Below are positions 33,021 through 43,370 of a DNA stretch of 64,000 nucleotides, in pieces. Each line of letters starts with the position of its first letter. Position 1 is the first letter of the stretch. The translations under genes and the position numbers were made by a program. The notes under the pieces were generated by a model. The model saw only the letters and a list, made by a program, of their open reading frames with translations, searched no databases and was not told the origin of the DNA. Origin of the DNA: Pelodictyon luteolum DSM 273 (lineage in GTDB: Bacteria; Bacteroidota; Chlorobiia; Chlorobiales; Chlorobiaceae); assembly GCF_000012485.1 (NCBI RefSeq), contig NC_007512.1, positions 1,821,501 to 1,885,500 of the forward strand. Reading direction: 5' to 3'.

Positions 33021-33154
33021 TGGTATCAGGGGTTAGGATCTTCGAAAGCTTCAATGGTCGGTAATGTACTAAATTTCCCTCACTCCTCCACGAAGGCAAC
33101 ACACTTCAGCGCCGCCTCCAGTCTACCCCGCCTACTCATAGGGCGCCCGCTGTT

Positions 33155-33310
33155 AATTCGTTCACCAGACTCCGGCTGTTCACCCATTCACCGGACTCCG
33201 GCTGCTCATCCATTCATCAGACCCAGGCTGCTCATCCTTTCACCGGACTCCAGCTGTTCACCCATTCACCGGACCCCGGCTGCTCATCCATTCACCGGAC
33301 CCCGGCTGCT
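33155..33310. repeat. 26-bp minisatellite, about six tandem copies
   Basis: Units of exactly 26 bp begin at 33155 (degenerate), 33181, 33207, 33233, 33259 and 33285, and the array ends at 33310. The core is ttcaccggactccggctg with a few substitutions between copies; unit 2 contains a dyad ccgga-c-tccgg. The units abut with no unique spacers, so this is not CRISPR. The array fills the 297-base gap between the JAMM gene stop and the carB GTG, on the likely carB leader. The remaining bases, 33021-33154, show no gene. Confidence 0.92.
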
Positions 33311-33317
33311 CTACCAA

Positions 33318-33749
33318 TCATTCCACAACGCGGATCTGCTCCTGATGGAAACCGCCGGACTCGCGGCGGAGCCATGCGGTGACCTCTTTCGGACGACCTT
33401 CCGAGAAAGAGATGATGAGCATGGTGTGACCGGGCTTTGCGAAATCGACATCGTGCAGCGAAGGTACTGCGGGAGAGTTGATGTGGGAGTGATAGGAACC
33501 TACGATGGAGAATCCGAGACCTTTAGCCTCCCGCTCCACGTCGGAGTATTCCTGATGGGAGATCTCGAAGCCGTTCTCACGGCCATGGTAGAGGCAGTTG
33601 CGACAGGGTGCCACCTCATGGATGATGTTCTCGACATTGCCACGATGATCGACGTTTTTTATTCCGGCAAACAGCCCGCAGCACTCCTGAGGAAGTTCAC
33701 GGAACGCCTGTTCCTGGATGATTTCAAAAGCTCGGCGGGGTATTTTCAT
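33318..33749 (-). CDS. JAMM/MPN+ (M67 family) metallopeptidase
   Basis: The 143-residue protein has an intact JAMM zinc site: Glu22 (ELPQECCG), His87 and His89 (SYHSHINSPAVPS), Ser97 and Asp100. Bacterial homologues cleave ubiquitin-like sulfur-carrier proteins or release sulfur groups in cysteine and cofactor synthesis; no such carrier gene is adjacent, so the substrate is unknown. I used ATG 33749; the open frame extends about 120 codons upstream but reads into purD in a different frame. It lies 52 bases after purD on the same strand. Confidence 0.88.
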   Translation of the reverse strand: MKIPRRAFEIIQEQAFRELPQECCGLFAGIKNVDHRGNVENIIHEVAPCRNCLYHGRENGFEISHQEYSDVEREAKGLGFSIVGSYHSHINSPAVPSLHDVDFAKPGHTMLIISFSEGRPKEVTAWLRRESGGFHQEQIRVVE

Positions 33750-33801
33750 ACGGCGACAGCAGCAGCGGCGGTTGAATTGGTATGGTGAATGGCTACGATG
33801 G

Positions 33802-35085
33802 TTAAAGGGCCCGGGCTCCGATGTCCCGGCGGAAACAGGCTCCCGCGAAACTGATCGTTCCAAGAGCCCGGTAAGCCGAGTCGAGACTTTCACGGAGGGT
33901 GGGGCCGAGCGCGGTAACGGAAAAGACCCTGCCACCGGCCGTGGTAAGCCGGCCGTCGAGGTATGCCGTACCGGCGTGGAACAGCATGCACTCATCCATC
34001 CCGGAAAGGGCGCTGTCGATCTGCACAGCAATACCCGTAGGAAAACTGTCGGGATAGCCCCCGGAAGCCATGACGACGGTGGCTGCAGATCCGGGGTGCA
34101 TGTCGAACGCAATTTCTTCGAGCCCTCCCGAAACGCTGGCCATAAGAGCGTCGATAAAATCGCTTTTCAGCAGCGGAAGCACCACCTGGGTCTCCGGATC
34201 GCCGAGCCTGGCGTTGTATTCGACAACCGACGGCTCGCCGCCATCGATCATCAGGCCGACATAGAGGAACCCCGTAAACGGGTACCCTTCAGCCTTCATG
34301 CCCTCGAGGGTCGGGCGGATGACCCTTTCCTCTACTTTCCGCATCACCTCAGCAGTGACCAGCGGGGCCGGAGCATAGGCACCCATGCCGCCGGTGTTCT
34401 TTCCGGTATCACCATCTCCGATCCGTTTATGGTCCTGAGCGGGAAGGAAGAGGCGGTAGGAGGTGCCGTCTGTCAGTGCGAACACACTGGCCTCCTCTCC
34501 TTTGAGGAAATCTTCTATAACAACCTCATCGGCAGCATTGCCGAACACGCGGTCATCGAACATCTCGAGAATCGCGCTGCGGGCGCTCTGGAGGTCTGTA
34601 GCGATAATAACCCCTTTGCCGCCGCAGAGCCCGCTGGCTTTGAGCACCTGAGGCCATGCCCCTGACGGGAGGCCATCAAGGTAAGAGAGCGCATCTTCCT
34701 TCCTGCCGAACACATGGTACCCTGCGGTGGGGATGCTGTGGCGGCGCATGAAATCTTTTGCAAACACCTTGCTGCTCTCGAGACGTGCGGCATCACGGGT
34801 CGGGCCCACCACCCTCAGACCAGCGTCCCGGAAGAGATCCACGACCCCGGCTTCGAGCGGTTGCTCAGGGCCGACGACTGTCAGATCGATGGCGTTTTCA
34901 AGGGCAAAACGGAGCAGCCCCTGAAGGTCAGTCGCCTTCAAGGGCATATTCTGCACCTTGCCTCCCATCATGGCAGTCCCGCCGTTGCCGGGAGCGGCAT
35001 ACACCATCTCCACCCCGGGGTTCCGTGACGCCGCCCATGCCATAGCATGCTCGCGCGCGCCGCTTCCAATGATGAGTACCTTCAT
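33802..35085 (-). CDS. purD: Phosphoribosylamine-glycine ligase
   Basis: PurD performs the second step of purine synthesis, joining glycine to phosphoribosylamine with ATP. The 427-residue protein begins MKVLIIGSGAREHAMAW and has the ATP-grasp segment VLKASGLCGGKGVIIA, EDFLKGEEASVFA, the DHKRIGDGDTGKNTGGMGAYAP signature and EYNARLGDPETQ. It is divergent from the acyltransferase gene and a promoter-like pair lies upstream. Confidence 0.97.
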   Translation of the reverse strand: MKVLIIGSGAREHAMAWAASRNPGVEMVYAAPGNGGTAMMGGKVQNMPLKATDLQGLLRFALENAIDLTVVGPEQPLEAGVVDLFRDAGLRVVGPTRDAARLESSKVFAKDFMRRHSIPTAGYHVFGRKEDALSYLDGLPSGAWPQVLKASGLCGGKGVIIATDLQSARSAILEMFDDRVFGNAADEVVIEDFLKGEEASVFALTDGTSYRLFLPAQDHKRIGDGDTGKNTGGMGAYAPAPLVTAEVMRKVEERVIRPTLEGMKAEGYPFTGFLYVGLMIDGGEPSVVEYNARLGDPETQVVLPLLKSDFIDALMASVSGGLEEIAFDMHPGSAATVVMASGGYPDSFPTGIAVQIDSALSGMDECMLFHAGTAYLDGRLTTAGGRVFSVTALGPTLRESLDSAYRALGTISFAGACFRRDIGARAL

Positions 35086-35161
35086 GCTGTTCGTGTCTTA
35101 GAGGGCGGTTTATCGGCCGGGGAGTGTTACATTACTTCCAGCCGCGATGCGGATAGCTTGT

Positions 35162-35190
35162 ATATAAAGCAGAGCGGGCAAAAAAAACAA
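35162..35190 (-). promoter_or_regulatory. Putative sigma-70-type promoter of purD
   Basis: On the minus strand TTGTTT (35185-35190) and TTATAT (35162-35167) are separated by 17 bases. The start would be near 35155, about 70 bases before the purD ATG. The surrounding A/T-rich block is the only one in this divergent spacer. Confidence 0.45.
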
Positions 35191-35230
35191 TTAAAAAATT
35201 TCAAGAGGGCGCGCCCCCGGACTTCAGGGG

Positions 35231-35866
35231 ATGGCCCGGCCGACCCACATGGCCCTCCCAGCGATCATTTCCAGCCGCGTCCTGCCCGCTGCCCTCCGCC
35301 TCCTTTACCGTAGCCTCCGGCTGTCGGTCCGGCCCCGCGGCTTCAGCCTGCCGGCACCCGATGAGTCCTGCATTTTCGCATTCTGGCATGGGGATATGGC
35401 CGTGGGATGGCTGTTCGTGCGAAGGCTATGGCCTGACAGAGATGCATCGGCAGTCGTGAGCCTGTCGGAAGACGGAAGCATCCTCTCCCTTGCCCTCAAG
35501 CGCTTCGGGTTCCGGCTCATCCGTGGATCAAGTTCGAAAGGGGGAAGCGAAGTCCGCGCCGCCATGCAGGGTGCCCTGCAACGCGGCAACCTCGTCGTCC
35601 TCACCCCAGACGGCCCGAGAGGCCCCCTGCACCGATTCAAATACGGAACCATCCGCATCGCCTCAGAGTCGGGCGTGCCGATCATCTTCGCCCGCATCGG
35701 CTTTACCGGGGGATGGCAGCTGAAGAGCTGGGACCGCTTCATCATTCCCCACCCGTTCTCGAAGGTCACACTTGAACTGCACCGCCTGGATGTGCCGCGA
35801 TTTGACTCCGAGGAAAAGCTCAGAACATATTCCGAACTGCTTTCCGACCGCCTTGGCCATGCATGA
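35231..35866 (+). CDS. DUF374 / LpxL-like lysophospholipid acyltransferase family protein
   Basis: The 211-residue protein has the DUF374 motifs FAFWHGDMA (His53 as the candidate catalytic residue), SEDGSILSLALKRFGFRLIRGSSSKGG and VVLTPDGPRGPLHRFK, which correspond to the HxxxxD-type acyltransferase core. It overlaps lpxK by 8 bases, which points to lipid A acylation. The donor and acceptor are unknown. An alternative start at 35249 is six codons downstream. Confidence 0.85.
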   Translation: MARPTHMALPAIISSRVLPAALRLLYRSLRLSVRPRGFSLPAPDESCIFAFWHGDMAVGWLFVRRLWPDRDASAVVSLSEDGSILSLALKRFGFRLIRGSSSKGGSEVRAAMQGALQRGNLVVLTPDGPRGPLHRFKYGTIRIASESGVPIIFARIGFTGGWQLKSWDRFIIPHPFSKVTLELHRLDVPRFDSEEKLRTYSELLSDRLGHA

Positions 35867-36926
35867 GCGCAGACTGAACATCCTCCTCCGGCCAGCCGCA
35901 CTGCTCTACGGACTCGTTGCGGCCGTGCGCAACGCCCTCTTCGACAGGGGTATGCTGAAGGCGTGGAAATCGCCGATTCCCGTGGTCTCCATCGGCAACC
36001 TGACTGCCGGAGGAACAGGCAAAACACCGCTTGTCGACTGGGTCCTGAAATACTACCTCTCCATCGGATGCCGGCCGGCCGTCGTCTCCCGGGGCTACGG
36101 GCGCCGCTCGAAAGGGGTACAGCTCGTCTCCGACGGACGGAACATACTCCTCGGGAGCACCCGGTCAGGAGATGAAACCGCCATGCTCGCCGCCAATAAC
36201 CCTGAAGCCGTGGTCGTGGTCGCAGAACAGCGAAGCGAAGGGGTGCAGTTCATCATGGAACGGTTCCGGGGCGAACGGCCCGACGTCATCATCCTTGACG
36301 ATGCATTCCAGCACCGCCAGCTGGCGCGGGATCTCGACATCGTCGTCATCAACTCCCGTGAGCCCTTTGCCGCGGCGAAAATGCTCCCCGAAGGACGGTT
36401 GCGCGAACCGAAAAGCGGCATCGGGAGAGCTGATGTCGCGGTGCTCTCAAAAATCACCGATGAATCGAAGGCGGACGCCATCGAAGCGGAACTGACAGGT
36501 AGCGTGGCCCTCGTTGCAAGAACCCGGGTGGTCATCGGAGAACTCTCCCCCTTCGGCCCTAAAGGCCGGTCAACGGCGCCCCATCCCGATCCCGCAGGAC
36601 TCAAGGCGCTGGCCTTCGCCGGCATCGCATCGCCCGCATCGTTCGTCGAAAGCCTGATGAAAAAGGGAGTGCATGTTGTGGAGCAGCGCTTTTTCCGGGA
36701 CCATGAGCCCTACACGCTGAACAACTTCCTGCCGCTTGTAGAGGAGGCCCGCCGGAAGGGGCTCACGCTCGTCACGACGGAAAAAGACCGCTACCGCCTG
36801 GAGGGGGAACCCGGTCTGCTCGAAAAAACGGAAGGGGTTGGGTGCTGCTGCCTGAACATTGCGACCGGCTTCACAAGGGGAGCGGAGAAACTGCAGGAAA
36901 TGCTCAAGGCCGTAGTCCGGGATTGA
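35859..36926 (+). CDS. lpxK: Tetraacyldisaccharide 4'-kinase
   Basis: LpxK phosphorylates the 4' position of the lipid A disaccharide at the inner membrane. The 355-residue protein has an N-terminal hydrophobic segment (about 9-26) and the P-loop SIGNLTAGGTGKTP (44-57), then VVSRGYGRRSKG and DDAFQHRQLARDLDIVVI. The ATG at 35859 overlaps the acyltransferase stop. It is convergent with the isochorismatase-family gene. Confidence 0.95.
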   Translation: MHERRLNILLRPAALLYGLVAAVRNALFDRGMLKAWKSPIPVVSIGNLTAGGTGKTPLVDWVLKYYLSIGCRPAVVSRGYGRRSKGVQLVSDGRNILLGSTRSGDETAMLAANNPEAVVVVAEQRSEGVQFIMERFRGERPDVIILDDAFQHRQLARDLDIVVINSREPFAAAKMLPEGRLREPKSGIGRADVAVLSKITDESKADAIEAELTGSVALVARTRVVIGELSPFGPKGRSTAPHPDPAGLKALAFAGIASPASFVESLMKKGVHVVEQRFFRDHEPYTLNNFLPLVEEARRKGLTLVTTEKDRYRLEGEPGLLEKTEGVGCCCLNIATGFTRGAEKLQEMLKAVVRD

Positions 36927-36949
36927 GCTCTTCCCCCGGAAGAAGAATC

Positions 36950-37495
36950 CTACGCCTCTTTCAGGATGGCGGAAACCGCCTTGAAACGGTCGGTGCCGGC
37001 TTCACGCAGGAGCTCGAACATGGCCATTTCAGTGCTGGAGAGCGCACCGCCAGCCTTTTCGATGCATCGGATGCCAAGCGCCCGGTTCTCTTCGGTCCTC
37101 GATGAGACCGCATCGGTCAGGAGATGGACATTATAGCCGAAATCAAGCAGTTCAACCGCCGTCTGGTACACGCACACATGTGTCTCCATGCCGGCAAGCA
37201 GGATGTCGTTGCGGCCGAACGCCCGAAGGCGCTCCATGAACCCTTCATTGCCGCAGCAGCTGAAGGAGAGCTTCTCGACCGGTTGCGCTCCGGGCAGCAG
37301 TTCCATGAGGGCGTCCACCGTACGGCCCAGACCCTTGGGATACTGCTCCGTGACCAGCACGGGCACCTCAAGAATCCGGGATGCGCGGATCATGCGCCCG
37401 ATGGCAGCGACAACGCCGTCGGAACCGTGTACGCTCTGGGCAAGCCGACCCTGCACATCAATGACAAGCAGAAGGGTTTCTTCAGGAGTAATCAT
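36950..37495 (-). CDS. Isochorismatase-like cysteine hydrolase
   Basis: The 181-residue protein keeps the family catalytic triad: Asp13 (LLVIDVQ), Lys75 (VEKLSFSCC) and Cys108 (GMETHVCVYQTA). The pattern resembles the YcaC/ISOC1 group, whose physiological substrates are mostly unknown. It stands alone between convergent lpxK and a divergent methyltransferase-like gene 59 bases away. Confidence 0.88.
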   Translation of the reverse strand: MITPEETLLLVIDVQGRLAQSVHGSDGVVAAIGRMIRASRILEVPVLVTEQYPKGLGRTVDALMELLPGAQPVEKLSFSCCGNEGFMERLRAFGRNDILLAGMETHVCVYQTAVELLDFGYNVHLLTDAVSSRTEENRALGIRCIEKAGGALSSTEMAMFELLREAGTDRFKAVSAILKEA

Positions 37496-37554
37496 GACTG
37501 ATGGGACATTGAAACTGGATAAAATACCTTTTCGTAACTTTCAAGATACGGTTA

Positions 37555-38052
37555 ATGTCGAACGAAATCAGAACAAAAAATACACTGCCAAAAGGAAAAC
37601 GCGGAGAGCATCTCGTCGCTATCCAGTTCCTCCTGATCTTCACCTTCATCCTCCTTCCCGATTGGCCGCTGGCGGCCATGGCAGGGACGCCGCCGCTTTT
37701 CAGGTGGGCGGCACTCATCCTCTTCTGGAGCACGGCCGCAACCTTCGGGGGGCTCGGCTCACATACTCTGAAGGAGGTCCTCACCCCGCTCCCCTATCCA
37801 GTTGAGCACAGCCGTCTCATCACCACCGGGATCTATGGCCTCGTCCGCCACCCGCTTTACTCGAGCCAGCTATTTCTCGCTGCAGGCTGGACCATCTTCA
37901 CCATGAGTGCCTCACACCTTCTCTTCACCGGCCTCGGGTTCCTCTTTTTCAGCTACAAGGCCTCACGTGAAGAGCGCTGGCTGACAGCGCGGCACCCGGA
38001 CTACACCGCCTATGCCAAACGGGTAAAGAAATTCATCCCCTTCATCTACTGA
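37555..38052 (+). CDS. Isoprenylcysteine carboxyl methyltransferase (ICMT/PEMT)-like membrane protein
   Basis: The 165-residue protein has about four hydrophobic segments and the C-terminal SAM-binding signature of the ICMT/PEMT fold: TTGIYGLVRHPLYSSQLF, then KASREERWLTARHPDYTAYAKRVKKFIP. These bacterial proteins methylate lipids or small molecules; no substrate is evident. Its stop overlaps the stop of the opposite-strand lipoprotein gene by 7 bases. Confidence 0.85.
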   Translation: MSNEIRTKNTLPKGKRGEHLVAIQFLLIFTFILLPDWPLAAMAGTPPLFRWAALILFWSTAATFGGLGSHTLKEVLTPLPYPVEHSRLITTGIYGLVRHPLYSSQLFLAAGWTIFTMSASHLLFTGLGFLFFSYKASREERWLTARHPDYTAYAKRVKKFIPFIY

Positions 38053-38654
38053 GCCGGCCGGTCCCGAACGCAGCGCACCGATAAGCCGAGACTCCGGGCG
38101 ACGCTGACCCTGACCAGCCGCTCCGGATCCCGGGAGGCAACCTCTCTGTCCCATGCCTCGAATGCACCCGAAGAGTCCGCAGTCCAGAAACAGGCTGAAA
38201 CCCCGTGCCCGTAAAACGCGCCCAGGCAGTTTCTTATTCCAGTGGAAAGAATGCCGAGTGAACGAAGGCCTCCAGGCACCAGGGCAAGCCGGTCCCACTC
38301 ATCCTCCGTCGCGACATGCCACCCGGCCGGTGCAAGTCCGCGGGGGTCATGGACCGTATGCCAGTTGTAGAGCCGCCCGCACCCGACAGCCCCCCCCTCT
38401 TCGCCTTCGTAACGGCACCATGCACCGTCGCCCCTGCTGGCTGCCTCGTGCCACTCCGCCTCAGTCCGGGCTTCCGGGACCGGGTCCCCGTTCCGGTACC
38501 TCTCAATGTCCAGATTGGAGGCACTCCACTCCATGCCGCCGAGCGGCACACCCTGCAACTCCCCGCCCCTCTTTTCCACGCAACCGGCGACAAAGAAGAG
38601 AGCCGCGAGGAAAACCCTCATCCATATCCGTCTGCCCTGCCGTGCTATCCGCAT
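38046..38654 (-). CDS. Lipoprotein with Fibrobacter-succinogenes-type paralogous (FISUMP) domain
   Basis: The 202-residue protein has a lipobox (FLAALFFVAGC) giving a lipidated Cys at about residue 25. The rest matches the FISUMP pattern: MEWSASNLDIERYRNGDPVP, GAWCRYE, GRLYNWHTVHDPRGLAPAGWHVATEDEW and the end LSVRCVRD. The function of this surface domain is unknown. An internal ATG at 38621 would give a shorter signal. The gene overlaps the ICMT-like gene tail to tail. Confidence 0.82.
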   Translation of the reverse strand: MRIARQGRRIWMRVFLAALFFVAGCVEKRGGELQGVPLGGMEWSASNLDIERYRNGDPVPEARTEAEWHEAASRGDGAWCRYEGEEGGAVGCGRLYNWHTVHDPRGLAPAGWHVATEDEWDRLALVPGGLRSLGILSTGIRNCLGAFYGHGVSACFWTADSSGAFEAWDREVASRDPERLVRVSVARSLGLSVRCVRDRPAQ

Positions 38655-38756
38655 AGACTCCGCGTTATATCAATGCAACTTAATGATGAAACCCTTACCT
38701 TTTCTGTACTGTCCCCGTTTCCGCCCTCCGCGGGCAAACAATACAACACATCCGCC

Positions 38757-39416
38757 ATGAAAAAACGAATTGGCGTCATCCTCTCCGGATGCGGACACCT
38801 TGACGGATCGGAAATCCAGGAAGCCGTCCTCACACTTCTGGCAATCGATCGGGCGGGAGCCGAAGCGGTCTGTCTTGCCCCCGATATTCCCCAGCACCAT
38901 GTCGTCAACCACCGGACCGGCAAGGAAGAGGAGGGAGCAGTGCGCAACGTGCTCGACGAATCCGCCCGCATCGCCCGTGGAGAGATCACCGACCTCAAAC
39001 GTTTCGACACCCTCCATCTCGATGCACTCGTGATCCCCGGAGGATACGGTGCAGCCAAAAACCTCTCGACCTACGCCGTCAAGGGCCCGGAGTGCACCAT
39101 CGATCCCGGTGTCGAGCACGCCGTGCGAAGCTTCCATGATGAGGGCAAACCCCTCGGCTTCATCTGCATCGCTCCGGCCATCGCCGCATGCGTGCTCGGC
39201 AGCCGGAAACCGGAACTCACCATTGGCAACGATCCTGCCACTGCGGCCGACCTTGAATCGATGGGGGCACGGCACGTCGAATGCACGGTCAATAACGCCC
39301 ATGTCTGGCACGAGGGCAAGGTGGTGAGCACCCCCGCCTACATGCTCGGGCCCTCGATCTCGGAAGTAGCCAAAGGCATCGACCGGCTGATCCAGGCGGT
39401 GCTTGAGCTAGCTTGA
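38757..39416 (+). CDS. elbB: ElbB (DJ-1/PfpI superfamily glyoxalase-like protein)
   Basis: The 219-residue protein follows E. coli ElbB closely: KKRIGVILSGCGHLDGSEIQEAV, NHRTGKE, ALVIPGGYGAAKNLS, GFICIAPA with the nucleophile-elbow Cys, and TTPAYML-like VSTPAYMLGPSI. ElbB has been linked to isoprenoid synthesis and has low glyoxalase activity. The ATG at 38757 gives the family N-terminus. Its 3' end overlaps the opposite-strand permease gene by 9 bases. Confidence 0.94.
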   Translation: MKKRIGVILSGCGHLDGSEIQEAVLTLLAIDRAGAEAVCLAPDIPQHHVVNHRTGKEEEGAVRNVLDESARIARGEITDLKRFDTLHLDALVIPGGYGAAKNLSTYAVKGPECTIDPGVEHAVRSFHDEGKPLGFICIAPAIAACVLGSRKPELTIGNDPATAADLESMGARHVECTVNNAHVWHEGKVVSTPAYMLGPSISEVAKGIDRLIQAVLELA

Positions 39417-40289
39417 AGCCCCGCCTTTCCTGAACGGCACGCCAACCTCACGCGGAGGGCGGGAATGTTTGCCGAACCCGGCAAGCACCAGGAGGGTGAG
39501 CGCATAGGGCATGGACTGCACCACCTGTGAGGGCAGCCAGCCGCCCTGGGTCCAGATTTCCATGGATTCGGCCGAAGCGAAAAAGAGGCTCGCCAGGGCC
39601 GCGCCAAGAGGATTCCACCGCCCGATGATCATGGCTGCAAGCGCCATGTACCCGCGCCCCGCCGACATGGAATCGGTGAAAGTATGCTGCTGGAAGACAA
39701 GAAACGCCCCGCCGAGTGCCGCAAAGACACCAGATATCAGCACCCCTGAATACCGCATAACCGGCACGCTTACCCCTGCGCTGTCCGTTGCGGCAGCGTC
39801 CTCACCGGCCGCACGCAGCCGGAGGCCGTAGGGAGTATGGAACAGCAGATACTGTGCTGCTGGAACCACGGCGACTGCCGTGAGGAAAAGGGGGTCAAGG
39901 AGGACGGAAGCGGCACCGAACCCGGCGATGCGTTCGGAGTTCATGGCGCTGCCGTAAAGCAGCACGAGTCCGAAGCGGGTCCCGCCCATCATGAGGATGT
40001 TCAAGGCGATGCCGGAAACGATCTGATCCGCCCCGAGGGTTACGGTAAGGAAAGCAAAAAACAGGGCAACGGCAAGGCCTGCCAGAATGGCTGCCGCAAC
40101 CCCGGCAGCAGCCGAACCGGTAAGGTGCATGCCGGCCGAAGCCGCAAACGCACCGGCCAGAATCAGCCCTTCAAGAGCCAGATTCACCACCCCGCCACGC
40201 TCCGAAAATACCGCCCCGACGGAGGTCAGAACATAGGGCACGGCAATGCGCAGGATTTGAAAAAATATGACGGCTAACTCGATATCCAT
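39408..40289 (-). CDS. Nucleoside/simple-sugar-type ABC transporter permease (YufQ/NupQ-like)
   Basis: The 293-residue protein has eight or more hydrophobic segments and the branched permease motif region FSERGGVVNLALEGLILAGAF, with GADQIVSGIALN and LRAAGEDAAATDSAGVSV, typical of the second permease of BmpA-type nucleoside importers. No ATPase, first permease or binding protein is next to it in the window; upstream is divergent ppdK. The rest of the transporter must be elsewhere, or this is an orphan. Confidence 0.87.
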   Translation of the reverse strand: MDIELAVIFFQILRIAVPYVLTSVGAVFSERGGVVNLALEGLILAGAFAASAGMHLTGSAAAGVAAAILAGLAVALFFAFLTVTLGADQIVSGIALNILMMGGTRFGLVLLYGSAMNSERIAGFGAASVLLDPLFLTAVAVVPAAQYLLFHTPYGLRLRAAGEDAAATDSAGVSVPVMRYSGVLISGVFAALGGAFLVFQQHTFTDSMSAGRGYMALAAMIIGRWNPLGAALASLFFASAESMEIWTQGGWLPSQVVQSMPYALTLLVLAGFGKHSRPPREVGVPFRKGGASS

Positions 40290-40360
40290 AGGTGAAAAAC
40301 GGCGAGAGGTAGATGGCGGCCGGAGAAGCCGCTGTTTTTTCCCGATTGGGGTTTCTTCTC

Positions 40361-40389
40361 TTGAAAATAGTCATTCCCGTTCATAATCC
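40361..40389 (+). promoter_or_regulatory. Putative promoter of ppdK
   Basis: TTGAAA (40361-40366) and TAATCC (40384-40389) are separated by 17 bases. Transcription would start near 40396, leaving only about 12 bases before the ATG, so the mRNA may be nearly leaderless. Confidence 0.45.
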
Positions 40390-40407
40390 ACCAACCAGCA
40401 TTACACC

Positions 40408-43158
<2,751 letters not shown>

Positions 43159-43183
43159 GGAAGGCTGGAGAATGAACTGGTGG

Positions 43184-43207
43184 AAAGGCGGCTCCGGCCG
43201 CCTTTTT
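43184..43207 (+). terminator. Rho-independent terminator of ppdK
   Basis: A 9-bp perfect stem (aaaggcggc at 43184-43192, complement 43197-43205) with loop tccg runs into TTTTT, 25 bases after the ppdK stop. Confidence 0.92.
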
Positions 43208-43257
43208 CCATTGTCCGCCCGCCAACAAGGAAGAGGGCTGAAACGCTGAAGCGGAAA

Positions 43258-43284
43258 CACCTGTTGAAATAGCACCTGTTGAAA
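43258..43284. repeat. Direct repeat of cacctgttgaaa upstream of uvrA
   Basis: Two exact 12-mers cacctgttgaaa lie at 43258-43269 and 43273-43284, three bases apart (15-bp period), about 87 bases before the uvrA ATG. The spacing is near one and a half DNA turns and the location suits an operator. No match to the E. coli LexA box. Confidence 0.7.
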
Positions 43285-43370
43285 GGTTGCCGTTTCACGG
43301 AACATTCATAGATTTAGGAACAGAATTTTTTTAGGGCCGTCACCGCCGACCTTCAAGACAGAGCAACCGC

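Noticed and set aside
33155-33310. Tandem repeat as a CRISPR array
   Set aside because: The 26-bp units abut with no unique spacers, and no cas gene is in the window.
33054-33788. Plus-strand 244-codon frame through the minisatellite
   Set aside because: It reads through a repeat whose unit is not a multiple of three and continues antisense to the JAMM gene; no domain and no start signal.
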